A stretch of DNA of 64,000 bases, from positions 952,001 through 1,016,000 of the forward strand of contig NW_024468914.1 of the NCBI RefSeq assembly GCF_011745365.1, given 5' to 3'. A program made the position numbers and the translations under genes. The notes under the pieces are model-generated. The model saw only the letters and a program-made list of their open reading frames with translations, was not told the DNA's origin and made no database searches. The DNA comes from Cryphonectria parasitica EP155 (taxonomy: Eukaryota > Ascomycota > Sordariomycetes > Diaporthales > Cryphonectriaceae). Of this stretch, positions 12,597-22,020 are shown piece by piece (within the stretch, counting starts at the first letter, position 1; every line of letters starts with the position of its first letter).

Positions 12597-12854
12597 TCAG
12601 TCCCAGCCACCATCCCCGTCACCAGCTAACCAGCCCATCTTTTCCCCACGGCGGTTGGCTGTGGCCTTGGAGTCGAGGATTTGTGAGTGGGCCTTGATAG
12701 CAGCGCAGGCCTCGCAGTGGTGTGTCTTGTTGGCCTTCTTCTTGCGCGGGCTGGCGGCATCCATCTTGCCACAGTACTTGTGAGGACGCTGGGCGGTCCA
12801 GTTCGCTGGGATCTGGTCCGACCCTGACGCTTTGGATTTGGTGCTCTTGCTCAT
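12597..12854 (-). CDS. Small Lys/Cys-rich hypothetical protein (85 aa)
   Basis: I do not recognise a family. The ORF starts at the ATG encoding MSKSTKSKAS and ends in an acidic Gly/Asp/Trp tail. It contains one Cys near residue 27 (HKYCGK) and an HHCEAC motif about 20 residues later, after the basic run PRKKKANK. The CxxC-like Cys/His spacing could bind a metal, and the lysine runs suggest nucleic-acid or nuclear association. The frame stays open upstream to 12980, so a longer N-terminus or an upstream exon is possible. Codon use is balanced and the frame is not antisense to any gene, but no homology evidence is available here. Confidence 0.4.
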   Translation of the reverse strand: MSKSTKSKASGSDQIPANWTAQRPHKYCGKMDAASPRKKKANKTHHCEACAAIKAHSQILDSKATANRRGEKMGWLAGDGDGGWD

Positions 12855-13532
12855 CGCGGCTGTGTTTGCCTGTCCTGCGTGTGCGTGGTTCCGTGGTTGA
12901 AGTTGTTGACGTAGATGACCTGTCGTCTTGGCCGAGTTGAGCTGTACAGGAAGACTCTCCGGTGTGCAAGGGAAAGACAAAGAGAGACGAGAGCGAAAGT
13001 GTGTCTAATGTCAATGAGTAGTGTGAGCCTGAACAGAACCACAGGCAGCCACTGACTGCCAAGATAGATCTTGTTCCTAGAGGATTCTGATCAGATTTGC
13101 AAAAATCCCATACCTTTGGCCAAAAAGTCCCTGGACCCTGATCTGCAGTGGCGATAAGTCAGAAGTGACTGTTGATTCCGAAATGGCCTGATTTTCAGGA
13201 CACTCGAATCCATACATGGGATTACTAACATGATAGCATCTGGGGGGCTGGTGGGTCAGGCGGGATTGGTGGGTCTACGTCATCCCCCATGAGCGCTGAA
13301 CAGGGACTACCTTGCCAGTCTCATGGGCCTTTCCAGAGACTTTGGTGCTTGATTACCTAAATTCATCAGTACCCATGCTACCTTCCCTAGTGGGTGCAAA
13401 ATGAACTCGGAGCTTCAAGCTTAGAGCTTACTTAATCCCAACTGTTTAATTGTCACAAGGTAAATTGCACAGCTTGCTGGACTTTGAAGAGGTGAACGGG
13501 CTTGCAATACATACAACCTTACACTCTCTGTC
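12855..13532. other. Intergenic region upstream of the GatB gene
   Basis: Divergent region between the small minus-strand ORF and the plus-strand GatB gene. No coding potential or repeat is seen. It should hold the GatB promoter. Confidence 0.4.
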
Positions 13533-15473
13533 ATGATGCCTCCTATACCTGTTCAAGAGCTGAGCAGATACCTCTTCACTGGACAGTTCTCTCAGCGGGG
13601 CTGCCTTCATCTTGCTCAAAACAAGATATGCACCTCAACCTTCTCTTCCAGACAGTCTAGCACTCGTCGCCTTTCTCTCTCCTCCTCCTCCAGATATCAC
13701 CACACATCATCGACAAAGGCTGAGTCCACTCCACTGAGCCAGGAGGGATCACCTCTCTCCCCACCATCTGGCCAGGTGCCCCTGCGAAAGCTTCTCAAGG
13801 CCTCTCTCAAGGCCCAGAAGAAGGCACCCACCACCCGCAGGCAGACTGTCGACGGGTGGGAGCTCACCGTCGGCATCGAGATCCACGCCCAGCTTAACAC
13901 CCCATATAAGCTATTCTCCCATGCCTCAACCCCTCTGCCAGCCGACGCTCCCAACACGCGCGTTGCGCTCTTCGACCTCGCCACCCCGGGCTCCCAGCCT
14001 CTCTTCCAGCAGGACGCTCTCATCCCCGCTGTGCGTGCCGCCTTGGCCTTGAGCTGTAACATACAGGCGACGAGCAGATGGGATCGCAAACACTACTTCT
14101 GGTGGGACCAGCCAGGCGGGTATCAGATTACACAGTTCCACGAACCCTTTGCGAGGGATGGTCACATCAGGCTATACCAAAGGGATGGGATCGCCGACGA
14201 GGATGGCGATGCCATCACGATTGGCATACAACAAGTGCAGATGGAGCAAGATACCGCCAAGACCGTTGCGAGACCCGATGGTGTGCAGTGGGTGGATTTC
14301 AACCGGGTCGGCGTGCCGTTGATTGAGATCATTACCAGGCCCGAGATCCATCACCCAAGGACAGCTGCCGCGCTGGTGCGGAAGATCCAGCATTACCTCA
14401 ATTCCGTGGACGCCTGTGTCAGCGGGATGGAAGCCGGTGGTCTGCGAGCCGATGTCAATGTCAGTGTAAGGAGGAAAGGCCAGCCGTCGTGGCAGACCCT
14501 TCCGTTGGGCCAGAGGACGGAGATCAAGAACCTGAGCTCTTTCAAGGCTGTGGAGGACGCTATCATTGCCGAGAGGGACAGGCAGATCCAAGTCCTCGAA
14601 CAGGGCGGCGTCATTCTCGGCGAGACCCGTGGCTGGTCCATCGGCGGCACGGAGACGACACGGCTGCGCGGAAAGGAGGGCGAGGTGGACTATCGATACA
14701 TGCCAGACCCAGATCTAGCACCACTGTACATTGGGAATACTCTGGTCTCACATCTTCGAGACAATATGGGTATGCTGCCTGACTCTGAGGTGGACGAGTT
14801 GAGCAGCCAGTGGGGCATCAAGGCCAAGGACGCCATGGCTCTGATGCTTCTGGACGATGGTGGCAGGCTCGAGTACTTTTACAACGTTGTTCAACACCTG
14901 CAGAACCGTCTGGAGGACAATTGGACCGAAAATTGTGCGGCTCTAGCATGCAATTGGGTCCTCCATGAGCTCGGTCGCCTCACTTCTGACCGTAACGTCA
15001 CCGCTGAAGGCATGGTCGAATCTTTAGGCATGACGCCTAAGGGGGAGTGCTCACGTATTCCGGCCGTACATCTCGCAGATATCCTATATTTCCTTCATGA
15101 AGGTCGGATTTCCGCAGGCGTGGCGAAGGACCTTCTCTTCGCTGTGTTCCGTGGTGCCCTCGACAGTGCATCACCCGAGAGCTATGCCAGCATTGAGGAG
15201 GCAGTCGACAGAGAGGGCCTCTGGTTCAGCAGGCTCACGCCGCAGGAGTACGATGAGTTGGCCAACCAGGTTCTGGAGGGCGAGGAAACGGCGCTTGTAA
15301 ACAAGTTCGAGCCTTATTTTTCGGGCAAAGTGAAGAAATACCCAGAAGGTCAGCTACAGCGCCTTGTCGGCAAGATGATGAGGGAGGGACCCGCGGAGAG
15401 GATTGACCCCAAAACTGCGCAGCTTGTCCTGCGGAGGGTCATTCAGGAAAGAGTGGAGGTCTCGGCAGAGTAG
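13533..15473 (+). CDS. PET112: Mitochondrial glutamyl-tRNA(Gln) amidotransferase subunit B (GatB/PET112), 646 aa
   Basis: Subunit of the mitochondrial amidotransferase that converts Glu-tRNA(Gln) to Gln-tRNA(Gln). GatB carries the kinase/transamidation side and binds tRNA. The intronless frame begins with a Ser/Arg/Leu-rich, acid-poor segment (about residues 1-60) typical of a mitochondrial presequence. The family core starts near residue 110 (LTVGIEIHAQLNT) and includes SRWDRKHYFWWDQPGGYQIT, the VGVPLIEIITRPEI segment and DYRYMPDPDLAPL. The C-terminal part has the helical YqeY-like tail (LVGKMMREGPAERIDP). The length is normal for fungal orthologues with a presequence. The first ATG is followed at once by a second; I use the first. 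It is single copy in most fungi and essential for mitochondrial translation. Confidence 0.95.
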   Translation: MMPPIPVQELSRYLFTGQFSQRGCLHLAQNKICTSTFSSRQSSTRRLSLSSSSRYHHTSSTKAESTPLSQEGSPLSPPSGQVPLRKLLKASLKAQKKAPTTRRQTVDGWELTVGIEIHAQLNTPYKLFSHASTPLPADAPNTRVALFDLATPGSQPLFQQDALIPAVRAALALSCNIQATSRWDRKHYFWWDQPGGYQITQFHEPFARDGHIRLYQRDGIADEDGDAITIGIQQVQMEQDTAKTVARPDGVQWVDFNRVGVPLIEIITRPEIHHPRTAAALVRKIQHYLNSVDACVSGMEAGGLRADVNVSVRRKGQPSWQTLPLGQRTEIKNLSSFKAVEDAIIAERDRQIQVLEQGGVILGETRGWSIGGTETTRLRGKEGEVDYRYMPDPDLAPLYIGNTLVSHLRDNMGMLPDSEVDELSSQWGIKAKDAMALMLLDDGGRLEYFYNVVQHLQNRLEDNWTENCAALACNWVLHELGRLTSDRNVTAEGMVESLGMTPKGECSRIPAVHLADILYFLHEGRISAGVAKDLLFAVFRGALDSASPESYASIEEAVDREGLWFSRLTPQEYDELANQVLEGEETALVNKFEPYFSGKVKKYPEGQLQRLVGKMMREGPAERIDPKTAQLVLRRVIQERVEVSAE

Positions 15474-16051
15474 CGGCACTGAATTGAGAGTCTCGCCTGT
15501 GCGTCCAACTCCCGATTGATTCATCCTCCCCAGTATGACATCGCAACCAACACATGGAGTTCTATGCATGCGTCGTTGTACCAAAGGGAGTACTGTCGAT
15601 CTTTGATGTCATATGACAGGTCGAATACCTCGGTGCTTGCCAGAATTGAGCACCCTTGCTCCGTACAAGGCATGCCCTCTGCCAGTGGCACAGTCGAAGC
15701 GCAGCACTTCCTGCTGTTGTCCATCCATCCCACATACGAGCAGTATTGCACCATCTCTATTTCGATTCGCTTCACAGTGGTTGATTTCCAATCATGAGAA
15801 CAGCCCCGCCTACGCAGGCAGTCAAGGTGCCAAAGTAGGGTGGCATGGAATCACATCCCCTCACGGCCTTGCTGATTAATGAATGGCTTGAATTTGTCAT
15901 CTCTTCACTCGAAGCCCACGCCAGCCTTTTTCTTTTTATGGTGATATAAATTGGGATAACCTGTCTCTCTTCATACCATTGTTTTGGAGGGAGACAAGAT
16001 TAAGTCGGAAGACACTTTGCTCCCTATCTTCACAGAATCCTTCTGCTCAAT
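15474..16051. other. Intergenic region between GatB and GAL80-like genes
   Basis: About 580 bp containing the GatB 3' region and the GAL80-like promoter. Only shadow-like short frames are present. A TATA-like AT-rich stretch (tttttatggtgatataaatt) lies about 120 bp before the GAL80-like ATG. Confidence 0.4.
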
Positions 16052-17281
16052 ATGGCCCCGATCCGTGTCGCCCTCGTGGGCCTCTCTGCCAACGCAACGA
16101 CCTCCTGGGCAGCCCAGGGCCATCTTCCCTATCTGCTCTCTCTACGAGGCAAGACTCATTATGAAGTCGTAGCCCTGCTCAACTCGTCCACCAAAGCAGC
16201 CGAAGCCGCAAGGGAACACTTTAAATTGTCTAGCTCAGTAAAGACCTATGGCGATCCGGCTGCGCTCGCTGCAGATCCAGACGTCGATCTTGTCGTCGTC
16301 AGCACGCGCGTCGACACCCACGCGGCTCTTGCTCGACCCCAGCTCGAGGCAGGGAAGCCAGTCTTCGTGGAGTGGCCTGTGGCATCGTCAGCAGCAGCCT
16401 CCCGCGCGCTGCTCGATCCAGGCACGAACGAGAAGCACAAGGCCGCACTGCAGAGGAGTATTGTTGGGCTGCAGGGGCAGGCGGCGCCCATCCTCACCAA
16501 GTTGAGGGAGGTTCTCGACTCTGGGCGCATTGGGAAGGTTGTCAACAGCGAGGCCAAGTTGTACGCAAACCTGCTCGGTCGAGACTCGCAACCTGAGCCT
16601 CTGGCCTATCTCACCGAACGCAAAGTTGGCGGGAGCTCACTTACGATCACCTACGGGCATACGATCGACTTCATCCAGGATGTGCTCGGTGATCTGCAAG
16701 CCTCGACGGTCAAAACCACGTCAGCTGTGCTGTTCCCCGAGGTCAAGATCTTGGGACGGGACGGAGCGGTGGTCAGGACGGTCAAGTCGGACGTCCCAGA
16801 TTACGTGGCGGTCAGTGGGCACCTGCAGGATGTCAGGGGCACAGGCAGAGTGGTTCCAGGGGCGCCGCTGGCCGTGATAATGCGGGCCGGCAAGCCATTC
16901 AAAGGCCAGCCTGCGTTCGAGTGGACCATTCACGGTGAGAAAGGTGACATACTCTTCACGAGTCCAGCAGGACCTTATATCTTCTCTGGCGACTCGTACG
17001 ACATCCAGCCCCGGATTGAGATTCATGATCTCGAGACGGACGAAGTGGTCAACGTCGAGTGGGACTGGCTGGACTGGCAGAAGGACCTCTTTATCCGGGG
17101 TCGAAACGTAGGAGGGGTCTATGACCGCTATGCTGCATGGTGGGACGGCGGTCGGTCTGCTGAGAAAGAGCTGCCCGATGCCGAGCGCTTCCCGCGGTTG
17201 TTGGACGCTCAGGTCAGGATGGATCATCTGGAGAAGATCTTGAAGGATTTTGATGAAGCGGTTGAGAGTCTAAAGGAGTAA
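16052..17281 (+). CDS. GAL80-like GFO/IDH/MocA-family protein (409 aa)
   Basis: Rossmann-fold dinucleotide-binding protein related to yeast galactose regulator Gal80 and to oxidoreductases. The N-terminal domain opens with RVALVGLSANATTSW and AAQGHLPYLLS, matching the Gal80 signature around the nucleotide-binding loop. It continues with DLVVVSTRVDTH and KPVFVEWPVA, where bacterial dehydrogenases have the EKP motif. The C-terminal half (from about residue 150) is the alpha/beta dimerisation domain (GGSSLTITYGHTIDFIQDVL). The gene is intronless and complete. Whether it is an enzyme or a regulator is unresolved: filamentous ascomycetes have such paralogues, and most lack the yeast Gal4 circuit. 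The substrate cannot be inferred from its neighbours (GatB and a kinase-like gene). Confidence 0.85.
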   Translation: MAPIRVALVGLSANATTSWAAQGHLPYLLSLRGKTHYEVVALLNSSTKAAEAAREHFKLSSSVKTYGDPAALAADPDVDLVVVSTRVDTHAALARPQLEAGKPVFVEWPVASSAAASRALLDPGTNEKHKAALQRSIVGLQGQAAPILTKLREVLDSGRIGKVVNSEAKLYANLLGRDSQPEPLAYLTERKVGGSSLTITYGHTIDFIQDVLGDLQASTVKTTSAVLFPEVKILGRDGAVVRTVKSDVPDYVAVSGHLQDVRGTGRVVPGAPLAVIMRAGKPFKGQPAFEWTIHGEKGDILFTSPAGPYIFSGDSYDIQPRIEIHDLETDEVVNVEWDWLDWQKDLFIRGRNVGGVYDRYAAWWDGGRSAEKELPDAERFPRLLDAQVRMDHLEKILKDFDEAVESLKE

Positions 17282-17501
17282 GGCATCTCGCTCCTAAGAT
17301 TGATCCTGCTAATTCCGCATTTACTATGTTAAGACTTCATTTTGTACCGTAGTGCTTCTATCAATGTACTTAAATCACATCAATTCAACCAACCTCTGTT
17401 ACTCCGACAATGAATTTCTTGATACAAACCGACCGAACAAAGACGAGACAATAGCCGCCCGCCTACTTAATACGAATGTGTGGTGTATGGCTGAAGCAGG
17501 C

Positions 17502-20500
17502 CTAAGCCCCTCTAGGTGGATGCAAACCTCTGCCACGGCCAAGGACTCTTTGGCCACGTCCTCGTCCCCCGCGTTGATGTCCAGGTCTTACACCTCGTCC
17601 TCGATTCTGGCTTCCAACATCACCTCCTCGGCCACCTCGTTGATGACCACGTGCCCCTGGTCGTGCACGGCTTGGCATCCCAGAACCCGCGACTCCTCGT
17701 CCCACCCCTCGATATCCACTACCTGCGGCCCCTCTTCCACGACCTCGATATTCATGATCCCCTCCTCGTCCGCCCTGTCCTCGTATGAAGCCGCCTCGGA
17801 TCCCATTGCCACGAGGTCCTCCTTGACGAGCAGCAGGAGCAGCAGGAAGCGGCATCTGCCCTGCAGGAACTGGTCGTAGACCCCTACCGCCCACACCAGA
17901 CCCAGCCACCGGCTGAGCATGGTGAACGGGCCTCGGCATGACAGGATTGTCTCTTCCTACACCGACTGGGTGGCCATGGCTTTGGCCTGGTACGGTTGAA
18001 CCACCTGCTCCAAATCGCTGGGCATGGACGTTTAGAGGTCGCACCGTACCAGCTGCGCCTGCTGGGTTCACACGGGCTTGTCCATGTAGAACTGTACCAC
18101 CTGCTGCGGGTTGCTTTCCATAATTCACGCCGGGCACGAATATACCACCTGCTGCGAACCGACTGGCATAGGATCCCGCACGCTGGGCACCATCACCAAC
18201 AGGACTCCGACTGGGGACAGGTCCAGCAGCCTGACCTGCGTGGTAAGGTTGCGGGTTCAATGGATTTGGACCAATGTTAAGGGCAGGGTGTGCTGCTAGT
18301 CCTGGCGGTAATGTCGGCACTGGGTGTCGATGAAATCTACGAGAAAGTCTAGCAGATGAGCTTAGCTAGTAATTATAAATCCAAGAAAAAGAGGAAGAAG
18401 TAGATAAATAAGTTTTTATAAAATAACAAAAAAAGAGGATGGGAAAAGAGGTGAGGTGGAACGAATGAAAAAGTTATGCAACAGACAAGTGACTCACGGT
18501 TCTGGTGGATTGACTAGTATAGTCTTGAGGTCGGTCTTGGACCATGGAGCAATCTCTCTTTGGTCCCAATCAAGAGCAAGACTCCGCAAGATTACTTTCT
18601 CGAGTTCCGTCAGCGTCGGTCTGTCAGATGGCTGGTTTGCTGTGCATGTGTGAATGTTATGATTAGCCTTGATTACAAATTGCAATTTATAATCATCACA
18701 TCGGCAGACTCAGAAATTCATCAAGGAAAAGAAACACTGCGCCTCAAATCAGAAGGTCTTACCCATGCACTGTGCAATCGTCCTTCGAAGTTCGAGGTCT
18801 TGGTAATCGAATTCATTGGTCAACAAGTAGCCCCCGTACGTCCATGCTTCAAAGTCTGTACCATCCGGTCGAGAGAAGGTCTCTTTTGAGCATTCGGGTG
18901 GTACCGATGGACTCTCCGAGGTTACAAGTTGCCACATGCACTATTTACAGCAATTAGTCTCGCTTAGCTGACTATAGTGGTTACAGTTGTGGGTTGCTCT
19001 TGTGTTGAACTCACGAGGCCCACGGCGTAGACGTTGGACCACCAGTCGTAGTTCCCGGCAACGGGCTCGAGAGGGTAAGGTGAACGGTCTAGGTAGTTCC
19101 AGTCTTTGGTGAATTGTTCCTGTTTTTATGTATGAGTCATTTGAATTCGGTCATTCTGCTGCTGAGAGCTGCATGTGGACGGGGTGAGCTACTGACTGGG
19201 GAGAAATGTGTGACTTTGCCTCGTGTCCGGTCTTTAGAAAAACCCACCCTGTTCATGAATCAATGAATGTGTTAACTATTTCAATATTGCGTCTGAGAGC
19301 ATTGATGATCTATGCTTACCAGTCCATGCGGTCCGCTACTGTGAAGGTCTTTGAGAGGCCAAGATCTCCAATCTACACCCCAGTCAGAAAGTATGTACTT
19401 GGTATTACGACCTTCAATATCCTCTTCATTCACCGGTCCCTCACCTTGATCACAGGAACGGTCGTATGAGGATGAAGGACATCTGGAGAAGTGCGAAGGT
19501 CGAAACTTCCAATCATCACTTTCGTCCAGTCAGCACTTCTTGTGGAGGTTGATTGCCATCCGCAGACAGAACAAACTTGCCGTTTGAAAGGTCAAGGTCA
19601 AAATGAACCATCGCGTCTTCAGGTGAAATTTCGCTCCCATCTTTCCCTCGCGGTATCGTCTCGTCCTGCACCGGGATATTTTCTTTTTCAGGATCGCGCC
19701 CTCCTGTCCAGTTGTCAGGGTAGGCCATGGCTACGCATCCTTTGAATACTACCAGACAGCATGAGTTCAGTATTTCCTTGCCCTTCAACGCTCTTGCAAG
19801 GACGAATATCCAACTTACAACAATGGAATATCATCCATAGATCCTGGCTTCTCAGACGCGTCCTTCGTTCCCTTGCTTCATATATTACGCTTTTCAGATC
19901 GCCATATGGTGCGTACTAGAGTGGCAGTGACTTTCTGGTCAGTAGATGTTGTCGGGACATTATGATACGTCATCCACTGACCTCCATTGCAAGATGAGTT
20001 GCAAGTGTATTGAACTTGTTGATGAGTACATCCCTTTTGGTAAGCGGGAATTTCTTCAGACGTTTCCCCATGACTGGCTGGGGGAGATTTCTCAAGTAGT
20101 GACGTTGTAAGATATGCCTTGCTCCTGCAAGTCGCTGCAACGTCAAGAGGTTCAGCACCATACTCTCTTCCACTCCCAGCACGGGCCGGCCGCGGTCAGC
20201 CATATATTCTTGATAGCCGTCAACTCACCCGCATATTGTCAATCTCAGGACCCAAAGACGTAGGTCCAAGAGCAGCCTTCACCACCACCTTGTGAGACTG
20301 GCCATTGATATCTTCCATCTGCAAGAGTGCAGCACAGCCATACCCGCCTTGTCCAAGCACCTTCTTGAGCCGAAAGCCAATCATGCTAAACGCCGGCATG
20401 ATACCGAACTTGCCCCCTTGGATTGCGGCTTCAATCTCGTGAAACTGATTTGGAGGTGCCCATCTTCTCATCTTGACGGCTCGATGCGCAGTCAGATCTG

Positions 20501-21179
20501 GGCCCTCAGGCCGTTCTCCAAGGACTCCCGTCGGTGCCTGCCGTAATCTCGGGACTTTGATTCTTTGATAGATTGCTCGTCGCAGGCCCTGGGCAAAGGC
20601 CCTCTTCCATACAAGGTAACTGTCGAAGCCTTGCCAATAGTGATCGAAGATATCAAATGTTACCCGTATCTGATTCTTGTCGCGCTCCGAAAGGGAGGCA
20701 AAGGTTCCTGGCCTGGAATCTGCTGCTGGTGCTGGTACTGGCGGTGGCACCTCGGTGGCATTCTGAGGAGCTGAAGCCCGCGCTCCTGAGGCACTGTCTC
20801 CTCCTACTGGGCGGTTTTCGAGTACCTCTGAGACTTTCTCTGTCCTCGAATTGGGAGCTTGATCATTGGGCTCATCGGTGCCATCTTCTCGACGCGGATG
20901 AGCAAGAGGAGGAGGCGGAAGAGAAGGAGGATAGGAGCTCAACAAGGAGGAAGGAGGAGGGCTGAGCGAGGAAGAAAGAGGAGGAGGAGGAGGAGGAGGA
21001 GGAGGAGAAGTAGAAGGGGGAGGAGGAGTGAAAGAAGGTAGAGGAGTAAGAGACGAGGAAGCAGAAGGGGAACGAGGAGGAAGAGGGCTGAGAGAGGAGG
21101 AGGAAGAAGAAGAAGGAGGAGGCAAAGGAGTGAGTGACGATGAAGGAGGAGGGACTGAACCTCCAAGCAGGGAGCTCAT
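17502..21179 (-). CDS. Protein kinase-like protein with Pro-rich head and RGG-rich tail (942 aa, 11 exons)
   Basis: Exons on the minus strand: 21179-20229, 20164-19982, 19915-19819, 19748-19577, 19505-19445, 19372-19320, 19248-19197, 19119-19015, 18940-18763, 18639-18498, 18336-17502, totalling 2829 nt. Residues 1-95 are Pro/Ser-rich. The kinase domain spans about 269-640. It has a glycine loop GQGGYG, VVVK lysine K301, a likely helix-C Glu312, LAMEYAPYGDL, HFDLDLSN (H459, D461, N466), GDLG (D491), SPEQ in place of APE (522-525) and DRPTLTEL. The usual Lys of HRDLK is Asp463, a variant I recall from expanded fungal kinase-like families. The tail (666-942) is Gly/Pro/Ala-rich and then dense in RGG/RG motifs, suggesting RNA binding or condensation. 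All intron phases agree, which supports one gene rather than two. The substrate is unknown. Activity is plausible because K301, D461, N466 and D491 remain. Confidence 0.75.
20907..21135. repeat. Purine-rich GGA/GAA imperfect repeat coding for the Pro/Ser-rich head
   Basis: The plus strand is almost pure purine with many gga and gaa triplets. On the minus strand it encodes the Pro/Ser/Leu low-complexity head of the kinase-like protein. All three minus frames are open here, so the frame is assigned from the ATG and the downstream kinase domain. Confidence 0.7.
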
Positions 21180-22020
21180 GGATTGCGGCGAATGCTAGTG
21201 CGCATTCAAAACGAAGTTTTGATAATTTGCAGTTGTCTTGCTATTATTTCGACGATAATCGCACGTTGAATCTTCAAATTCTGCGGCTGTCTATTGTAAA
21301 TGTATTTGTCGTGGACGAGGATGTGTTTCATCAGACTACAGTCTATCTACAATGCTCGTATTGCTCTCGGAGCTGACTTTATCAATAGTGAAAGAAATCG
21401 TCGACGTTCCTGTAGTTCTTTATAGCAACTGGACAAAGGTTTATTCTGTGATACGACGCCTTTTCAGCGCTCAAAACCACCGTTTCTGGCTAGGCTCTTC
21501 ACTGTGCAGAAGATGTACTTTTTCAGCAGCATGTGAGTGTTGCCAAAAATTTACTTATGTGTTTCTTGTTCGCTTTGGTGGTATAATAACGTTTTTGAAG
21601 TAATTACTTAAACCCAAGACTGGTGTCCAATGTTGGTACTCGGTGCTAGGGAGGATGTAATCGGGCATGAACACGCTGCTTTATACTTTCAAGGGATGTG
21701 GAGACGGGAATGCTTAATTACCACATGAGATGGCATTCTCAGTGCAGTCTCGTCGCGTGTACCTACTTTTCCCCTGCGCATTCCAGAATTCGGTGACTGT
21801 CTCAGGTAGGAAATGGATGCTTGACCGAAGGCGTGTTAACCTAAGACTTAAGACCCCCTTTCACTGTATAATGACTTTCAGCAGCTATTAAATGACATTC
21901 TACTAGACTTCCTTCCTTTTCTTTTCGTTCTGTAGGTATGACAGGATTATCTTTCTTTCATCTCAACAGACTTCGCCCTAACTTGGCCCCAACCATGGAG
22001 GCTGGTCTGGCACAATCACT
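21180..22020. other. Divergent intergenic region
   Basis: About 840 bp between the divergently transcribed kinase-like gene and the WbsX-type gene, presumably holding both promoters. Pyrimidine-rich stretches occur just before the plus-strand ATG (for example 21910-21930). No gene is supported. Confidence 0.4.

Noticed and set aside
17502..18320. The RGG-rich frame as an independent gene
   Set aside because: The frame has no ATG at its start, and an intron (donor gtgagt 18497, acceptor 18337) joins it in phase to the kinase exons.
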